From assembly GCA_030066155.1 (NCBI GenBank), contig JASJCE010000004.1, positions 1 to 51,510 of the forward strand: DNA of 51,510 bases. The letters run 5' to 3'. The position numbers were made by a program, and so were the translations under genes. This DNA is from Desulfobacterales bacterium. Lineage in GTDB: Bacteria > Desulfobacterota > Desulfobacteria > Desulfobacterales > JAFDCJ01. The notes beneath the pieces were generated by a model. That model had not been told where the DNA came from, searched no databases, and saw only the letters and a program-made list of their open reading frames with translations. Positions 9,529 to 17,720 of the stretch are shown in pieces (positions within the stretch are counted from its first letter, which is position 1; each line of letters begins with the position of its first letter).

Positions 9529-10113
9529 ATGAAATTGAGCCAAAATATACGGTTAGCCGCTGGTTTCATAGCTGTTCTATGGGCAGTGTACTTCACTGAT
9601 CTTGTCCTTCTCATCGATTTGAGGCAGTTTGGGATTATACCAAGACATGTGGTCGGTTTGGGGGGGATTGCCGCTGCGCCGTTTTTGCATATCGATATCC
9701 AGCACCTAATCGCCAATAGCGGGGCGTTGTTTGTGTTGTTGATGGTGTCGTTTTACTACAGCCGTTCGGTGGCGCTAAAAGCAATTATTTTTATCTGGCT
9801 TTTCAGCGGTGGGATGGTGTGGCTATCTGGAAAAGGTGGTGCGGTTCATATCGGTGCCAGTGGAATCATTTTCGGTTTGATTGGGTTCTTGATGTGTCTG
9901 GGACTATTCCGTCGAGACTGGAAGGCCTTGCTTATATCGATCGTGATTACGGTTCTATATGGTAGCGCACTGAATTCTCTTTTGCTATATATTCCGGGAA
10001 CCAGCTGGTCCGGACATTTTTTCGGTTTCCTTTCCGGTGTGCTGGCCGCCTGGTGGCTGCGGAGCGCTGGGAGAAGGGCCACACGAGCATCGCCAAAAAA
10101 TCGGTTAGTCTGA
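9529..10113 (+). CDS. Rhomboid-family intramembrane serine protease
   Basis: 194 residues, about six transmembrane helices, the compact bacterial rhomboid size. The catalytic serine is S111 in GASG (109-112), and the partner is H163 in SGHFFGFLSG. HLIAN (59-63) matches the conserved HxxxN loop that forms the oxyanion hole. All key residues are present, so it should be active. It cuts membrane-protein helices in the inner membrane; the substrate is unknown. It starts at ATG 9529 after a poorly defined region. Confidence 0.88.
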   Translation: MKLSQNIRLAAGFIAVLWAVYFTDLVLLIDLRQFGIIPRHVVGLGGIAAAPFLHIDIQHLIANSGALFVLLMVSFYYSRSVALKAIIFIWLFSGGMVWLSGKGGAVHIGASGIIFGLIGFLMCLGLFRRDWKALLISIVITVLYGSALNSLLLYIPGTSWSGHFFGFLSGVLAAWWLRSAGRRATRASPKNRLV

Positions 10114-10139
10114 TCAAAAAAAAACTATAGATTTTTTAA

Positions 10140-10312
10140 GAAAAAGAGGAATGGATTCTTATTTTAGAAAAAATAATTGGACAGGATCAACGGAATCTAT
10201 AGATAATGCGGCCTTCGGCCACAAGGCCCCTCGCCGCAGGCGAAAAATTCATGATAATCCCGTTAATCCTGTCAAAATAAAAATATAAAAATCGAATCCA
10301 TTCCATATTTCT
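10140..10312. repeat. MITE-like imperfect inverted repeat
   Basis: Nested inverted repeats about 170 bases long. GGAATGGATTC (10148-10158) pairs with GAATCCATTCC (10294-10304) perfectly. GACAGGATCAACGG (10180-10193) pairs with CCGTTAATCCTGTC (10260-10273) with one mismatch. Small GC hairpins (GGCC-TTC-GGCC) lie in the centre. It has no ORF. The pattern fits a non-autonomous palindromic element or an extended REP unit. Confidence 0.7.
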
Positions 10313-10370
10313 TCATTTATTGGAAGTTTTATAAGAGTACAGAGACAATAAAAAAATATAAGGATGATCC

Positions 10371-11315
10371 ATGTCTGAACCGAAATTTCAAAGTCAATAC
10401 GCTGACGTCAACGGCGTCCGGCTGCATTACGTCAGTATCGGCCACGGCAAATTAATTCTGTTTGTTCACGGATTTCCGGAATTCTGGGGGGCCTGGGAAA
10501 ATCAGCTTGCCGAATTTGGACGTGACTACCAGGCCGTGGCGTTGGATATGCGCGGATATAACTTATCGTCGAAGCCCGAAGATGTGGAAGACTACCATGT
10601 GGGGCATTTGGTTGATGATTTGAGAGCCCTGGCCGAACACCTGGGCCACAAAAAGATGACGCTGGTCGCCCATGATTGGGGCGGTGCCGTGGCCTGGTCA
10701 ACCGCGATGCGCTACCCGGATTGGGTCGAGAAATTAGTCATCATAAACGCGCCCCATCCGGCCATATTTGCGAGGGAACTGCTTCGCAACCCGGAACAGC
10801 AGGCGGCGAGTCAATATATGCTGTTTTTTCGATCGCCTGAGGCCGAGCAGGTGTTGTCGACCAACAACCATGCCGGTTTGCTGGATATGCTCATCCGGTT
10901 TGGCAGCAACTGGGATATGGATGAAGTTACCCGGCAGAAATATATTGAAGCCTGGTCACAGCCGGGGGCATTAACCGGAGGCCTCAATTATTACCGGGCT
11001 TCTCCCATGTATCCGCCCACGGCTCCGCAAGATGAGGAAAAAATCAATAGCATTTTGAATTTGCCGCATGAAATGCTTGCTGTTCAAGCTCCGACTCTGG
11101 TAATCTGGGGTGAAAAGGATCAAGCGCTGCTGACCGGCAATTTGGACGGCCTGGAGATGTATGTAAAAAATCTGACTGTCCACCGCATACCGGACGGCAG
11201 CCACTGGATCATACACGAGCAGCCGGAGCGGGTGAATGCCCTGATTAGAGAGTTTTTGAATAAGCCGTTCAAAGGGCAGAATTCGGAGGTTCAGGGCCAA
11301 ACAAATGACAAATGA
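10371..11315 (+). CDS. Alpha/beta hydrolase, epoxide hydrolase-like
   Basis: 314-residue soluble hydrolase. HGFPEFW (33-39) is the oxyanion-hole motif of epoxide hydrolases and haloacid-type dehalogenases. The nucleophile is D102 in AHDWGG, the acid is probably D250 (WGEKDQALL), and the base is H278 (GSHWIIHEQPERV). LNYYRASP supplies a cap Tyr that could activate an epoxide. HDWGG instead of HDRGA favours epoxide hydrolase over fluoroacetate dehalogenase. The last 20 residues (KGQNSEVQGQTNDK) run into intergenic repeat-like sequence and look like a recent extension. Confidence 0.85.
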   Translation: MSEPKFQSQYADVNGVRLHYVSIGHGKLILFVHGFPEFWGAWENQLAEFGRDYQAVALDMRGYNLSSKPEDVEDYHVGHLVDDLRALAEHLGHKKMTLVAHDWGGAVAWSTAMRYPDWVEKLVIINAPHPAIFARELLRNPEQQAASQYMLFFRSPEAEQVLSTNNHAGLLDMLIRFGSNWDMDEVTRQKYIEAWSQPGALTGGLNYYRASPMYPPTAPQDEEKINSILNLPHEMLAVQAPTLVIWGEKDQALLTGNLDGLEMYVKNLTVHRIPDGSHWIIHEQPERVNALIREFLNKPFKGQNSEVQGQTNDK

Positions 11316-11363
11316 ATATTGACGAATGACGAATTAATGAATGCTGTCAATTTTCATTATTGA

Positions 11364-11389
11364 TATAGCCGCAAAAATGCGCAAAAGCC
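11364..11389 (+). repeat. Dispersed repeat A (GCCGCAAAAA type)
   Basis: ATAGCCGCAAAAATGCGCAA followed by AAGCC. It is one of five copies in the window (5170-5195, here, 22671-22702, 31985-32017, 36441-36471). A downstream GACTTTTTACGAG stretch (11445-11457) is shared with the 22.7 kb copy. Confidence 0.7.
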
Positions 11390-11547
11390 ATTTTTCACGC
11401 TGTGCAAATTCAATTGGTTATAAGACCGAAATTTGGTAGTTCAGACTTTTTACGAGTTCATCCTTATTCAATTTTCAATATTCATTTACGGCGCAACCGG
11501 ATTGATTCGGGAGAGCGGTTTTTAACCGCGATAGATTTGGAGTCATC

Positions 11548-11838
11548 TTGGAACAATATGTAGCAAAAATAATCAATCAGGGCGACGAGAGTGGCAATGA
11601 GATGGCCGTCAAATTTCGGCTGCCGTCCGGGCTTGAAATATTTGGACTACCGACAGAGCACTTTGATGAGAACCTGCTGGAAGGATTCGGCGCTCTGATG
11701 GCTGCCAATGAAGTGGTCAGTCACTGTGAACTGCTGATAGACAGCGGAGACGTCGTATCGGATGACGGCAAAAAATATAGCGCCACCGGGAAAATAAATT
11801 CCAAAAAATATATAGAGGCACTTGAGCCAGATTATTAG
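11548..11838 (+). CDS. Hypothetical protein, 96 aa
   Basis: TTG start at 11548 with TTGGAG at 11537-11542 as a possible ribosome site. The 96-residue product is acidic and mixed alpha/beta, without a signal peptide or membrane segment. I do not recognise a family. It stands between the hydrolase and the HpaB-type gene, separated from the latter by a dispersed repeat. Confidence 0.5.
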   Translation: MEQYVAKIINQGDESGNEMAVKFRLPSGLEIFGLPTEHFDENLLEGFGALMAANEVVSHCELLIDSGDVVSDDGKKYSATGKINSKKYIEALEPDY

Positions 11839-11865
11839 GGAAAAGTATTCAGTAAACAAATCAAC

Positions 11866-11971
11866 CAGTCAACTTTACCCCGTTTAATATCGACAGATCA
11901 GCTTGCCCTATTAAACCTTTTTTTCCGTTTAATTGGGGCGAAGCGGATTTAACTGGGGCAATCAACTTTTC
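11866..11971 (+). repeat. Dispersed repeat F, copy 1
   Basis: About 100 bases, core TATCGACAGATCAGCTTGCC, then a T-run and CCGTTTAATTGGGGCGAAGC. A reverse-orientation copy with roughly 85-90% identity by eye lies at 29891-29999, and a decayed piece at 49581-49613. It has internal complementarity (GTTTAAT with ATTAAAC). Confidence 0.75.
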
Positions 11972-11999
11972 AACTAACTTTTACGAAGGGAGAACATCC

Positions 12000-13472
12000 A
12001 TGACCCTCAAAACCCGTGACGATTATCTAGCGGCACTGCGCAAACTGAGACCGAATATTTATAAGTTTGGCGAGCTGATTGAAGATGTTACGACCCATCC
12101 CGCTACCAAACGGACTGTGGAAAGTCATGCGCTGAATTATGATGCGGCCAATGATCCGGAATTGGCAGAAATATACTCCACGGCGTCCACATTCACTGGA
12201 AACCCGATATTGCGCTGGAACTCCCTGATGCAGGGCAGCGAAGATCTGATCGGGAATATGCGCATGAAACGGCAGAACTACCGCCGAACCGGCAGCTGCA
12301 CGGGAGCGGTCTGCGTCGGGTGGAATGCCATGAATGTCATGTGGGCCGTATGTAATGAAATCGACCAGGAGTATGGCAGCGACTATCAAGATCGGCTAAA
12401 AAACTGGATATTGTCAGCCCAGGATAGCGGATTGACGGTGGCCGGCGCCCTGACTGATGCCAAAGGTGACCGCAGCCTGAAACCGTCCCAGCAGCCCGAT
12501 CCTGATACCAACCTCAGAATATTGGAGGTGCGGGAAGATGGTATCGTTATCCGCGGTGCCAAGGTGATGATTTGCGGAACGGCCGCTTCCCAGGAGATTT
12601 TTCTGCTGCCGGGCAGTATTTATGGTGAAGCGGACCGTGATTACGCCCTGGCCTGTGTCGTGCCAAGAGACATTGACGGCCTGACCATTGTTGAGGCCAC
12701 CCGGCCAAGTGACCGGCGCGAGCTTGAAGAAACGGCTGCTGTCGAAACGCCGGATACCGGCATCACGCAAGGCTGGCTGCTATTTGAAGATGTATTTGTT
12801 CCCAGGGAGCGCGTTTTCCTGTGCAAGGAATACCAATACACGGCCAAATTGATTCAGTATTTCACGGCCAATTACCGCGCTTGCATCGGCGCCTGTGTTT
12901 CAGGGCAGGGCGATGTGATGATCGGCGCGTCTGTATTGATGGCCCGCCTCAACGGTCTTTCGGCCAAGACGTTCAGCGACAAGCTGGTCGCCATGTCCGT
13001 CAACAACACGATCACCTATGGCCTCGGAGCCGGCGCCTGCGCGCTGGGTTTCAAACATCCATCCGGATCCTATTTTGCTGACTCGCATACGGCACATACC
13101 AACAAGGTCATGGTGGCCACACTGCCGTACGAGGTCAAACGTCTGACCCAGGAAATCGGCGGCGGTATTGTCGAGACGGGCTGCATGCCGTCTTACAAAG
13201 ATTTTACCAATCCGCAATACGGTCATCTGATTCAAAAATGCCTGAAAGCCGGCGCCGGTTCGGCCGAGTCACGCTTTAAAGCAGCGCGCCTGTCCGAATG
13301 GTTGACGATTGGATCCGGCGTGCCCGGCTGTATGCATGGCGGCGGCTCACCGGATGGGGCCAAAATGGTCGTGCGATTCACGACCCCTTTAGACGAGTAT
13401 GCTGAATATGCCCGGAAAATAATCAACATCGAGGAGCAAATCAGCGAGCCCCACAAGAAATTGAAGAATTAA
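12000..13472 (+). CDS. 4-hydroxybutyryl-CoA dehydratase / HpaB-family flavoprotein, atypical
   Basis: 490 residues, the same length as AbfD of Clostridium aminobutyricum, and similar throughout to the 4-hydroxyphenylacetate 3-hydroxylase/4-hydroxybutyryl-CoA dehydratase family. AbfD binds its [4Fe-4S] cluster with C99, C103, C299 and H292 (known). Here C100, C105 and C299 can be aligned, but the His position is Y292 (ANYRACIGAC), the catalytic Tyr296 is Ile and Lys300 is Val; an additional C295 appears. The protein could therefore carry an all-Cys cluster or use different chemistry. GGAG precedes the ATG. The acyl-CoA context (thioesterase, acyl-CoA dehydrogenase) favours a CoA substrate. Confidence 0.75.
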   Translation: MTLKTRDDYLAALRKLRPNIYKFGELIEDVTTHPATKRTVESHALNYDAANDPELAEIYSTASTFTGNPILRWNSLMQGSEDLIGNMRMKRQNYRRTGSCTGAVCVGWNAMNVMWAVCNEIDQEYGSDYQDRLKNWILSAQDSGLTVAGALTDAKGDRSLKPSQQPDPDTNLRILEVREDGIVIRGAKVMICGTAASQEIFLLPGSIYGEADRDYALACVVPRDIDGLTIVEATRPSDRRELEETAAVETPDTGITQGWLLFEDVFVPRERVFLCKEYQYTAKLIQYFTANYRACIGACVSGQGDVMIGASVLMARLNGLSAKTFSDKLVAMSVNNTITYGLGAGACALGFKHPSGSYFADSHTAHTNKVMVATLPYEVKRLTQEIGGGIVETGCMPSYKDFTNPQYGHLIQKCLKAGAGSAESRFKAARLSEWLTIGSGVPGCMHGGGSPDGAKMVVRFTTPLDEYAEYARKIINIEEQISEPHKKLKN

Positions 13473-13559
13473 GATTGAAGATTTATTGTATTCATATCAT
13501 ATTCGTGGTTATTCGTGTTAATTCGTGGCTAAAAACAAAACAGCCGATGGCATTTAAAA

Positions 13560-14468
13560 ATGGAAACGCTAAATCTACCGAATAGACCGATTTTACTGGA
13601 CGGCGGCATGGGTCGCGAATTGAGAACCCGCGGTGTTGATCTCCAACCATCGATCTGGTCTGCCAGTGCGCTGATTCATGCCCCGGACATTGTCCGCCAA
13701 ATTCATCTGGATTACCTTTCCGCCGGCGCTGATATTATCACCACCAACACCTACGGCATAATTCGGAAAAATTTGGCCGTAGAGAGCCTTGAGAATCAGT
13801 TTGAAAAGCTAAATGTCCTGGCCTGTGAACTGGCAATACAGGCGGTTGAAAAATCGGGAAAGCCGGCGCTGATAGCCGGATCACTTCCGCCTCTGGCCGG
13901 CAGTTTTCGACCTGACCTGGTGGGTCAGGCTGATGAAATCGAACCGCTGTATCTGGAACAGGCCGAGTTGCTGGCGCCTCATGTTGATTTGTTTTTATGT
14001 GAAACCATGTCCAGCATCGATGAAGCCAAAGCAGCTGCCACAGCAGCCTGCCAGTTCGACAGGCCTGTCTGGGTGGCCATGACCCTGCATGAGGATCGTT
14101 CCGGCAGTCTACGAAGTGGCGAATCCATCAGAGAATTCAAGCAGCACCTGTCCGAATTGCCGGTTTCCGGCCTGCTGGCAAATTGCTGCGCACCCGAAAG
14201 CATCACCAACGGTCTTCCCCAAATAATTGAGTCCGGAGTTCCGTATGCAGGCGGCTATGCCAACTCGTTTGTGCCCATTCCTGAAGACTGGACCCTGGAT
14301 GGCGACAAAGATACGGACGGTTTTCTCGATCTTCGAACTGATCTCGATCCTGAAAACTACGCCGAGCACGTTGGCCGGTGGCTGAAGGCCGGAGCCAATG
14401 TCGTCGGCGGATGCTGCGGCACTGGCCCCTATCACATCGCCAAAATTTATGAGTTGTTCTTCCAGTAA
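13560..14468 (+). CDS. Homocysteine S-methyltransferase family protein
   Basis: 302-residue TIM-barrel of the Hcy-binding (BHMT/MmuM/MetH N-terminal) family. The zinc-binding cysteines are in ANCC (C209 or C210) and GGCCGTGP (C285, C286), all intact. LLDGGMGRELRTRG at the N-terminus and TTNTYG are also typical. Zinc activates the thiol of homocysteine or another thiol for methyl transfer. No cobalamin or folate domain is attached, so the donor would be a small molecule such as a betaine or S-methylmethionine. It follows the HpaB-type gene by 87 bases. Confidence 0.85.
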   Translation: METLNLPNRPILLDGGMGRELRTRGVDLQPSIWSASALIHAPDIVRQIHLDYLSAGADIITTNTYGIIRKNLAVESLENQFEKLNVLACELAIQAVEKSGKPALIAGSLPPLAGSFRPDLVGQADEIEPLYLEQAELLAPHVDLFLCETMSSIDEAKAAATAACQFDRPVWVAMTLHEDRSGSLRSGESIREFKQHLSELPVSGLLANCCAPESITNGLPQIIESGVPYAGGYANSFVPIPEDWTLDGDKDTDGFLDLRTDLDPENYAEHVGRWLKAGANVVGGCCGTGPYHIAKIYELFFQ

Positions 14469-14563
14469 TTTAGCCACCCCGAAAACAGGTGTCATTTTGT
14501 TGAGGTATGCTGTGCTCGAATGTGGAAAAACTTGGCCAACGGTGGACTCCGGCGGCTAAATTA
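14466..14563. repeat. Long-loop inverted repeat after the methyltransferase gene
   Basis: TAATTTAGCC (14466-14475) is the exact reverse complement of GGCTAAATTA (14554-14563). The loop is 78 bases. The left arm overlaps the gene's stop codon. Function is unknown; it may be a repeat remnant. Confidence 0.45.
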
Positions 14564-14695
14564 CTTTATGCTTCGCATTTTGGGGGAAAAATTAGCCTTC
14601 CAGCTTCCCGGCTTCCTCGCTTCCCAGCCGGAAACAATTTATCATGTTAAAATTTAAATACAGCATCAAAATAAAGAATTGAAGGATACAACGCC

Positions 14696-16945
14696 ATGAA
14701 ATCCTGGCACAAAACGGGATGTGTCCTTTGCGCGCAGAATTGCGGCATCGAGGTGCAAGTTGAAAATAACCGCATGATTAAGGTCAGGCCGGACAAGTTA
14801 AATCCGCGCAGCCAGGGTTATGTCTGCCGCAAGGGACTAAATGTTATTTATCATCAATACCCGGCTGATCGGCTGACTGAACCGATGAAACGGGTGGGAG
14901 ACAATTTTGAATCCATTTCCTGGGACCAGGCCATTGCGGAAATTGCCGGAAAACTAGTTGAACTGGTTGAGCAGTACGGCCCGCGCTGCCTGGCCTACAT
15001 GGGCGGCAGCTCACAGGGCGGGCATATGGAAGCGGCTTTCGGACTGGGCATTCTCCGGGCAATGGGCTCCCAGTATTACTATTCGTCAGCCGGGCAGGAA
15101 TTTTGCGGATCCTGGTGGGTAACCGGCCGGGTCTTCGGCAAGCAGTACAACATTGCCGGTCCTGACGAACATGAATCGGAGATGCTGATCGCCTGGGGCT
15201 GGAACGGCATGCAAAGCCACCAGATGCCGCGGGCGCCCAAAGTGCTGTCTGAATTTTCAAAAGATCCGAATCGACTGCTGGTGGCGATCGATCCGCACAG
15301 AAGTGAAACCGCAAATATAGCCAATATTCATTTGCCGGTGCGACCCGGTACCGATGCACTCCTGATGAAAGCCATGATTGCCATTATTCTGGAGGAGGGT
15401 TGGGAAGCTGCAGATTACCTCCGAAAACACGTTGACGGATGGCGTAAAATCAGACCCTGGTTTGAGGGGTTTGACGCCAGAAGTGCTGCCGGGATCTGTA
15501 TGGTGGATTATCATCAGGTTCGGGAATTGTGCCGCCTGATGACCACCCGCCGCTGGAGCGTACATACCGACCTGGGGATCTACATGGGGCGTCACAGTAC
15601 CCTCAACTCCCACCTGGTTCACATATTGGGAGCGGTTTGCGGCATCTTTGGCGTACGAGGCGGTAATGTGATTCCGGGTATGGTAATGCCCATGGGCTAC
15701 CATGCCGACGAGCGCAATCCCGATACCTGGCGGACGGTAACCACTCATCTACCCCCGGCGGCAGCCGGATCGTTCCCGGCAGCAGCCATGCCCGAGGAAA
15801 TCCTCAGCGATCATCCCGACCGGTTGCGAACGGTGCTGGTCAGCGCCTGCAATCCGCTGCGGGCTTACCCGGATACATCGGCCTATGAGACGGCGTTCGG
15901 AAAGTTGGATCTGCTGGTGGTGAATGATATCGTGATGAGCGAGACCGCCCGGCTGGCCCATTACGTTTTGCCGTGCCGCACTTTTTATGAATCCTGGGAT
16001 GCCACCTTTTTCCCCTGGACCTATCCGGAGGTCTATTTTCAGCTAAGACGGCCGGTTGTCGAGCCGCCCGCACCGTGCCTGGAAGCAGCTCAGATCCACA
16101 CATTGCTGGCGGATAAACTGGGTATCGTCCCGGAAATAGCCTCTGAAGTCTATCAGGCGGCCCAAAACGATCGAATGACATATGGCGCTGAATTAATGAC
16201 CTGGGCCGCCGGTGAACCCGGGGCGATGGCTGCCATGCCGTTCGTCCTGGCCCAAACCCTTGGAAGGCAATGGGACAGTGCTGCCAAAGCCGCGTTGTGG
16301 GGCCTTTTGATGACGGCCCCCAAAATGTTTCAGGAAAATGCGGCCCGGGCCGGATTCGAGCCGGGCATCGATCAGGGCGATCGCATCTTCCAGGCCTTGC
16401 TGGATACGCCGCAGGGTTTGTGGGTTGGCCGGGCAGATGCGGATAACCCCATGGGATCCATCCGCACGCCCTCGGGAAAAATAGAAATCCATATCCCCGA
16501 GCTGGCCGCACAGGCAGAAGCCCTCAATGCGGAATCCGAAGCAGAAGACCTGAGGCTGCCGGACGAGTTTCCATTGATTCTTAGCGCCGGACGGCACATG
16601 AAATTCAATGCCAATACCCTGATGCGCAATCCGGCCTGGAATAAAGATAGGCGGGCCTGCACGGTGGCTGTCAATCCGGCAGATGCGGACGCGCTCGGTC
16701 TCACTGACCGACAGCAGGTGCGCGTCACCACCGAAGCCGGCAGCGATGTCGGCGAATTGCAGGTCAGCGAATCGGTTCGACCGGGCTGTGTATTGATTCC
16801 CCATGGATTTGGTTTGATCTATGAAGGCCGGACATACGGCATCAATGTCAATCGGTTGACCAAAAATACCCATCGTGATCCGATTGGTACCCCGCTGCAC
16901 CGCTTTGTCCCGTGCCGGGTGGAGGGAATGACGAATGACGATTGA
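14696..16945 (+). CDS. Molybdopterin oxidoreductase (DMSO reductase family), one [4Fe-4S]
   Basis: 749 residues. C9, C12, C16 and C44 form the N-terminal [4Fe-4S] site (CVLCAQNC...YVCRKG). The central domains bind the bis-pterin Mo or W cofactor; C137 in GQEFCGSWW lies where the metal-ligating Cys or Ser is expected. The C-terminal molydop-binding domain starts near LSAGRHMKFNANTLM. No Tat signal is seen, so it is cytoplasmic. No electron-transfer partner subunit is adjacent. Formate dehydrogenase, a tungsten hydratase-like enzyme or another oxidoreductase are possible. AAGGA precedes the ATG at 14696. Confidence 0.85.
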   Translation: MKSWHKTGCVLCAQNCGIEVQVENNRMIKVRPDKLNPRSQGYVCRKGLNVIYHQYPADRLTEPMKRVGDNFESISWDQAIAEIAGKLVELVEQYGPRCLAYMGGSSQGGHMEAAFGLGILRAMGSQYYYSSAGQEFCGSWWVTGRVFGKQYNIAGPDEHESEMLIAWGWNGMQSHQMPRAPKVLSEFSKDPNRLLVAIDPHRSETANIANIHLPVRPGTDALLMKAMIAIILEEGWEAADYLRKHVDGWRKIRPWFEGFDARSAAGICMVDYHQVRELCRLMTTRRWSVHTDLGIYMGRHSTLNSHLVHILGAVCGIFGVRGGNVIPGMVMPMGYHADERNPDTWRTVTTHLPPAAAGSFPAAAMPEEILSDHPDRLRTVLVSACNPLRAYPDTSAYETAFGKLDLLVVNDIVMSETARLAHYVLPCRTFYESWDATFFPWTYPEVYFQLRRPVVEPPAPCLEAAQIHTLLADKLGIVPEIASEVYQAAQNDRMTYGAELMTWAAGEPGAMAAMPFVLAQTLGRQWDSAAKAALWGLLMTAPKMFQENAARAGFEPGIDQGDRIFQALLDTPQGLWVGRADADNPMGSIRTPSGKIEIHIPELAAQAEALNAESEAEDLRLPDEFPLILSAGRHMKFNANTLMRNPAWNKDRRACTVAVNPADADALGLTDRQQVRVTTEAGSDVGELQVSESVRPGCVLIPHGFGLIYEGRTYGINVNRLTKNTHRDPIGTPLHRFVPCRVEGMTNDD

Positions 16946-17027
16946 CGAATGAAGAATGAAGGACTATAAATTCCATTTACTCCGTGATCTTTGCGGGCTC
17001 TGTGAGAGACAATACTTTGAAATCTAA

Positions 17028-17588
17028 ATGAGAATGGATAACCACATGACAGGCAATAACAATCAATTGGAATGCGGCATTTGGGACAGGAGCGGCAGTT
17101 GTTTGATACCGCTGGATTTGATTGAGCAGTTGCCATGTTATCTGCGCAAAACCATTCCTCCCGATTATTTGGACCTGATGGGGCACATGAATATCCGCTG
17201 GTATTTTGATTTGTTTGCCAGATCCGGCCGTGATTTTTTTGGTTCGCACGGTTTAAATAAAGACTATTTTCGTAAAGGAGAATTTGGCGTTTTTACATTG
17301 AAGCAGTATATTCAATATTTCGCCGAAGTGCGGGTCGGACATACGGTTGCCATCCATACTCGCCTGACCGGCCGCTCGGATAAGCGATTTCATTTTATCC
17401 AGTTCATGATCAATGAAACAACCCGCCAATTGTCCGCCACTTTCGAAGCATTGATAACCCATGCGGATCTGAATATTCGCCGTGCGGCCCCGATGCCCGA
17501 TTATATCGCTAAAAAATTCGATGCCACCCTGTCCAGAGATCAAAAACGAGAATGGGAAACGCCGCTGTGTGGAGCCATGCGGTTATAG
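17028..17588 (+). CDS. Acyl-CoA thioesterase, hotdog fold
   Basis: 186 residues of the 4-hydroxybenzoyl-CoA thioesterase type. The active-site signature DYLDLMGHMNIRWYFDLF carries the Asp and the GHMN loop. The hotdog helix and strands follow through FTLKQYIQYFAEVRVGHTV. The first 25-40 residues are low in conservation; ATG 17034 or 17046 are alternative starts. It probably hydrolyses an acyl-CoA made by the upstream enzymes or controls CoA pools. Confidence 0.8.
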   Translation: MRMDNHMTGNNNQLECGIWDRSGSCLIPLDLIEQLPCYLRKTIPPDYLDLMGHMNIRWYFDLFARSGRDFFGSHGLNKDYFRKGEFGVFTLKQYIQYFAEVRVGHTVAIHTRLTGRSDKRFHFIQFMINETTRQLSATFEALITHADLNIRRAAPMPDYIAKKFDATLSRDQKREWETPLCGAMRL

Positions 17589-17720
17589 CAACCTAATTGA
17601 GCAAATCCGCTCAATCAGGGTGCAATGTTATTCGTTATTAGAAAACGGTATTTATAGTAAGAAGTGTTGGAGCGAAGCGAACTCCACAATTATTCATTTG
17701 TCATTAGTCAATAGTCAATT

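Noticed and set aside
9191-9529. Two overlapping ORFs on opposite strands (77 and 100 codons)
   Set aside because: No recognisable motif, weak starts, and mutually exclusive. They might be remains of a decayed gene, but the evidence is insufficient to annotate either.
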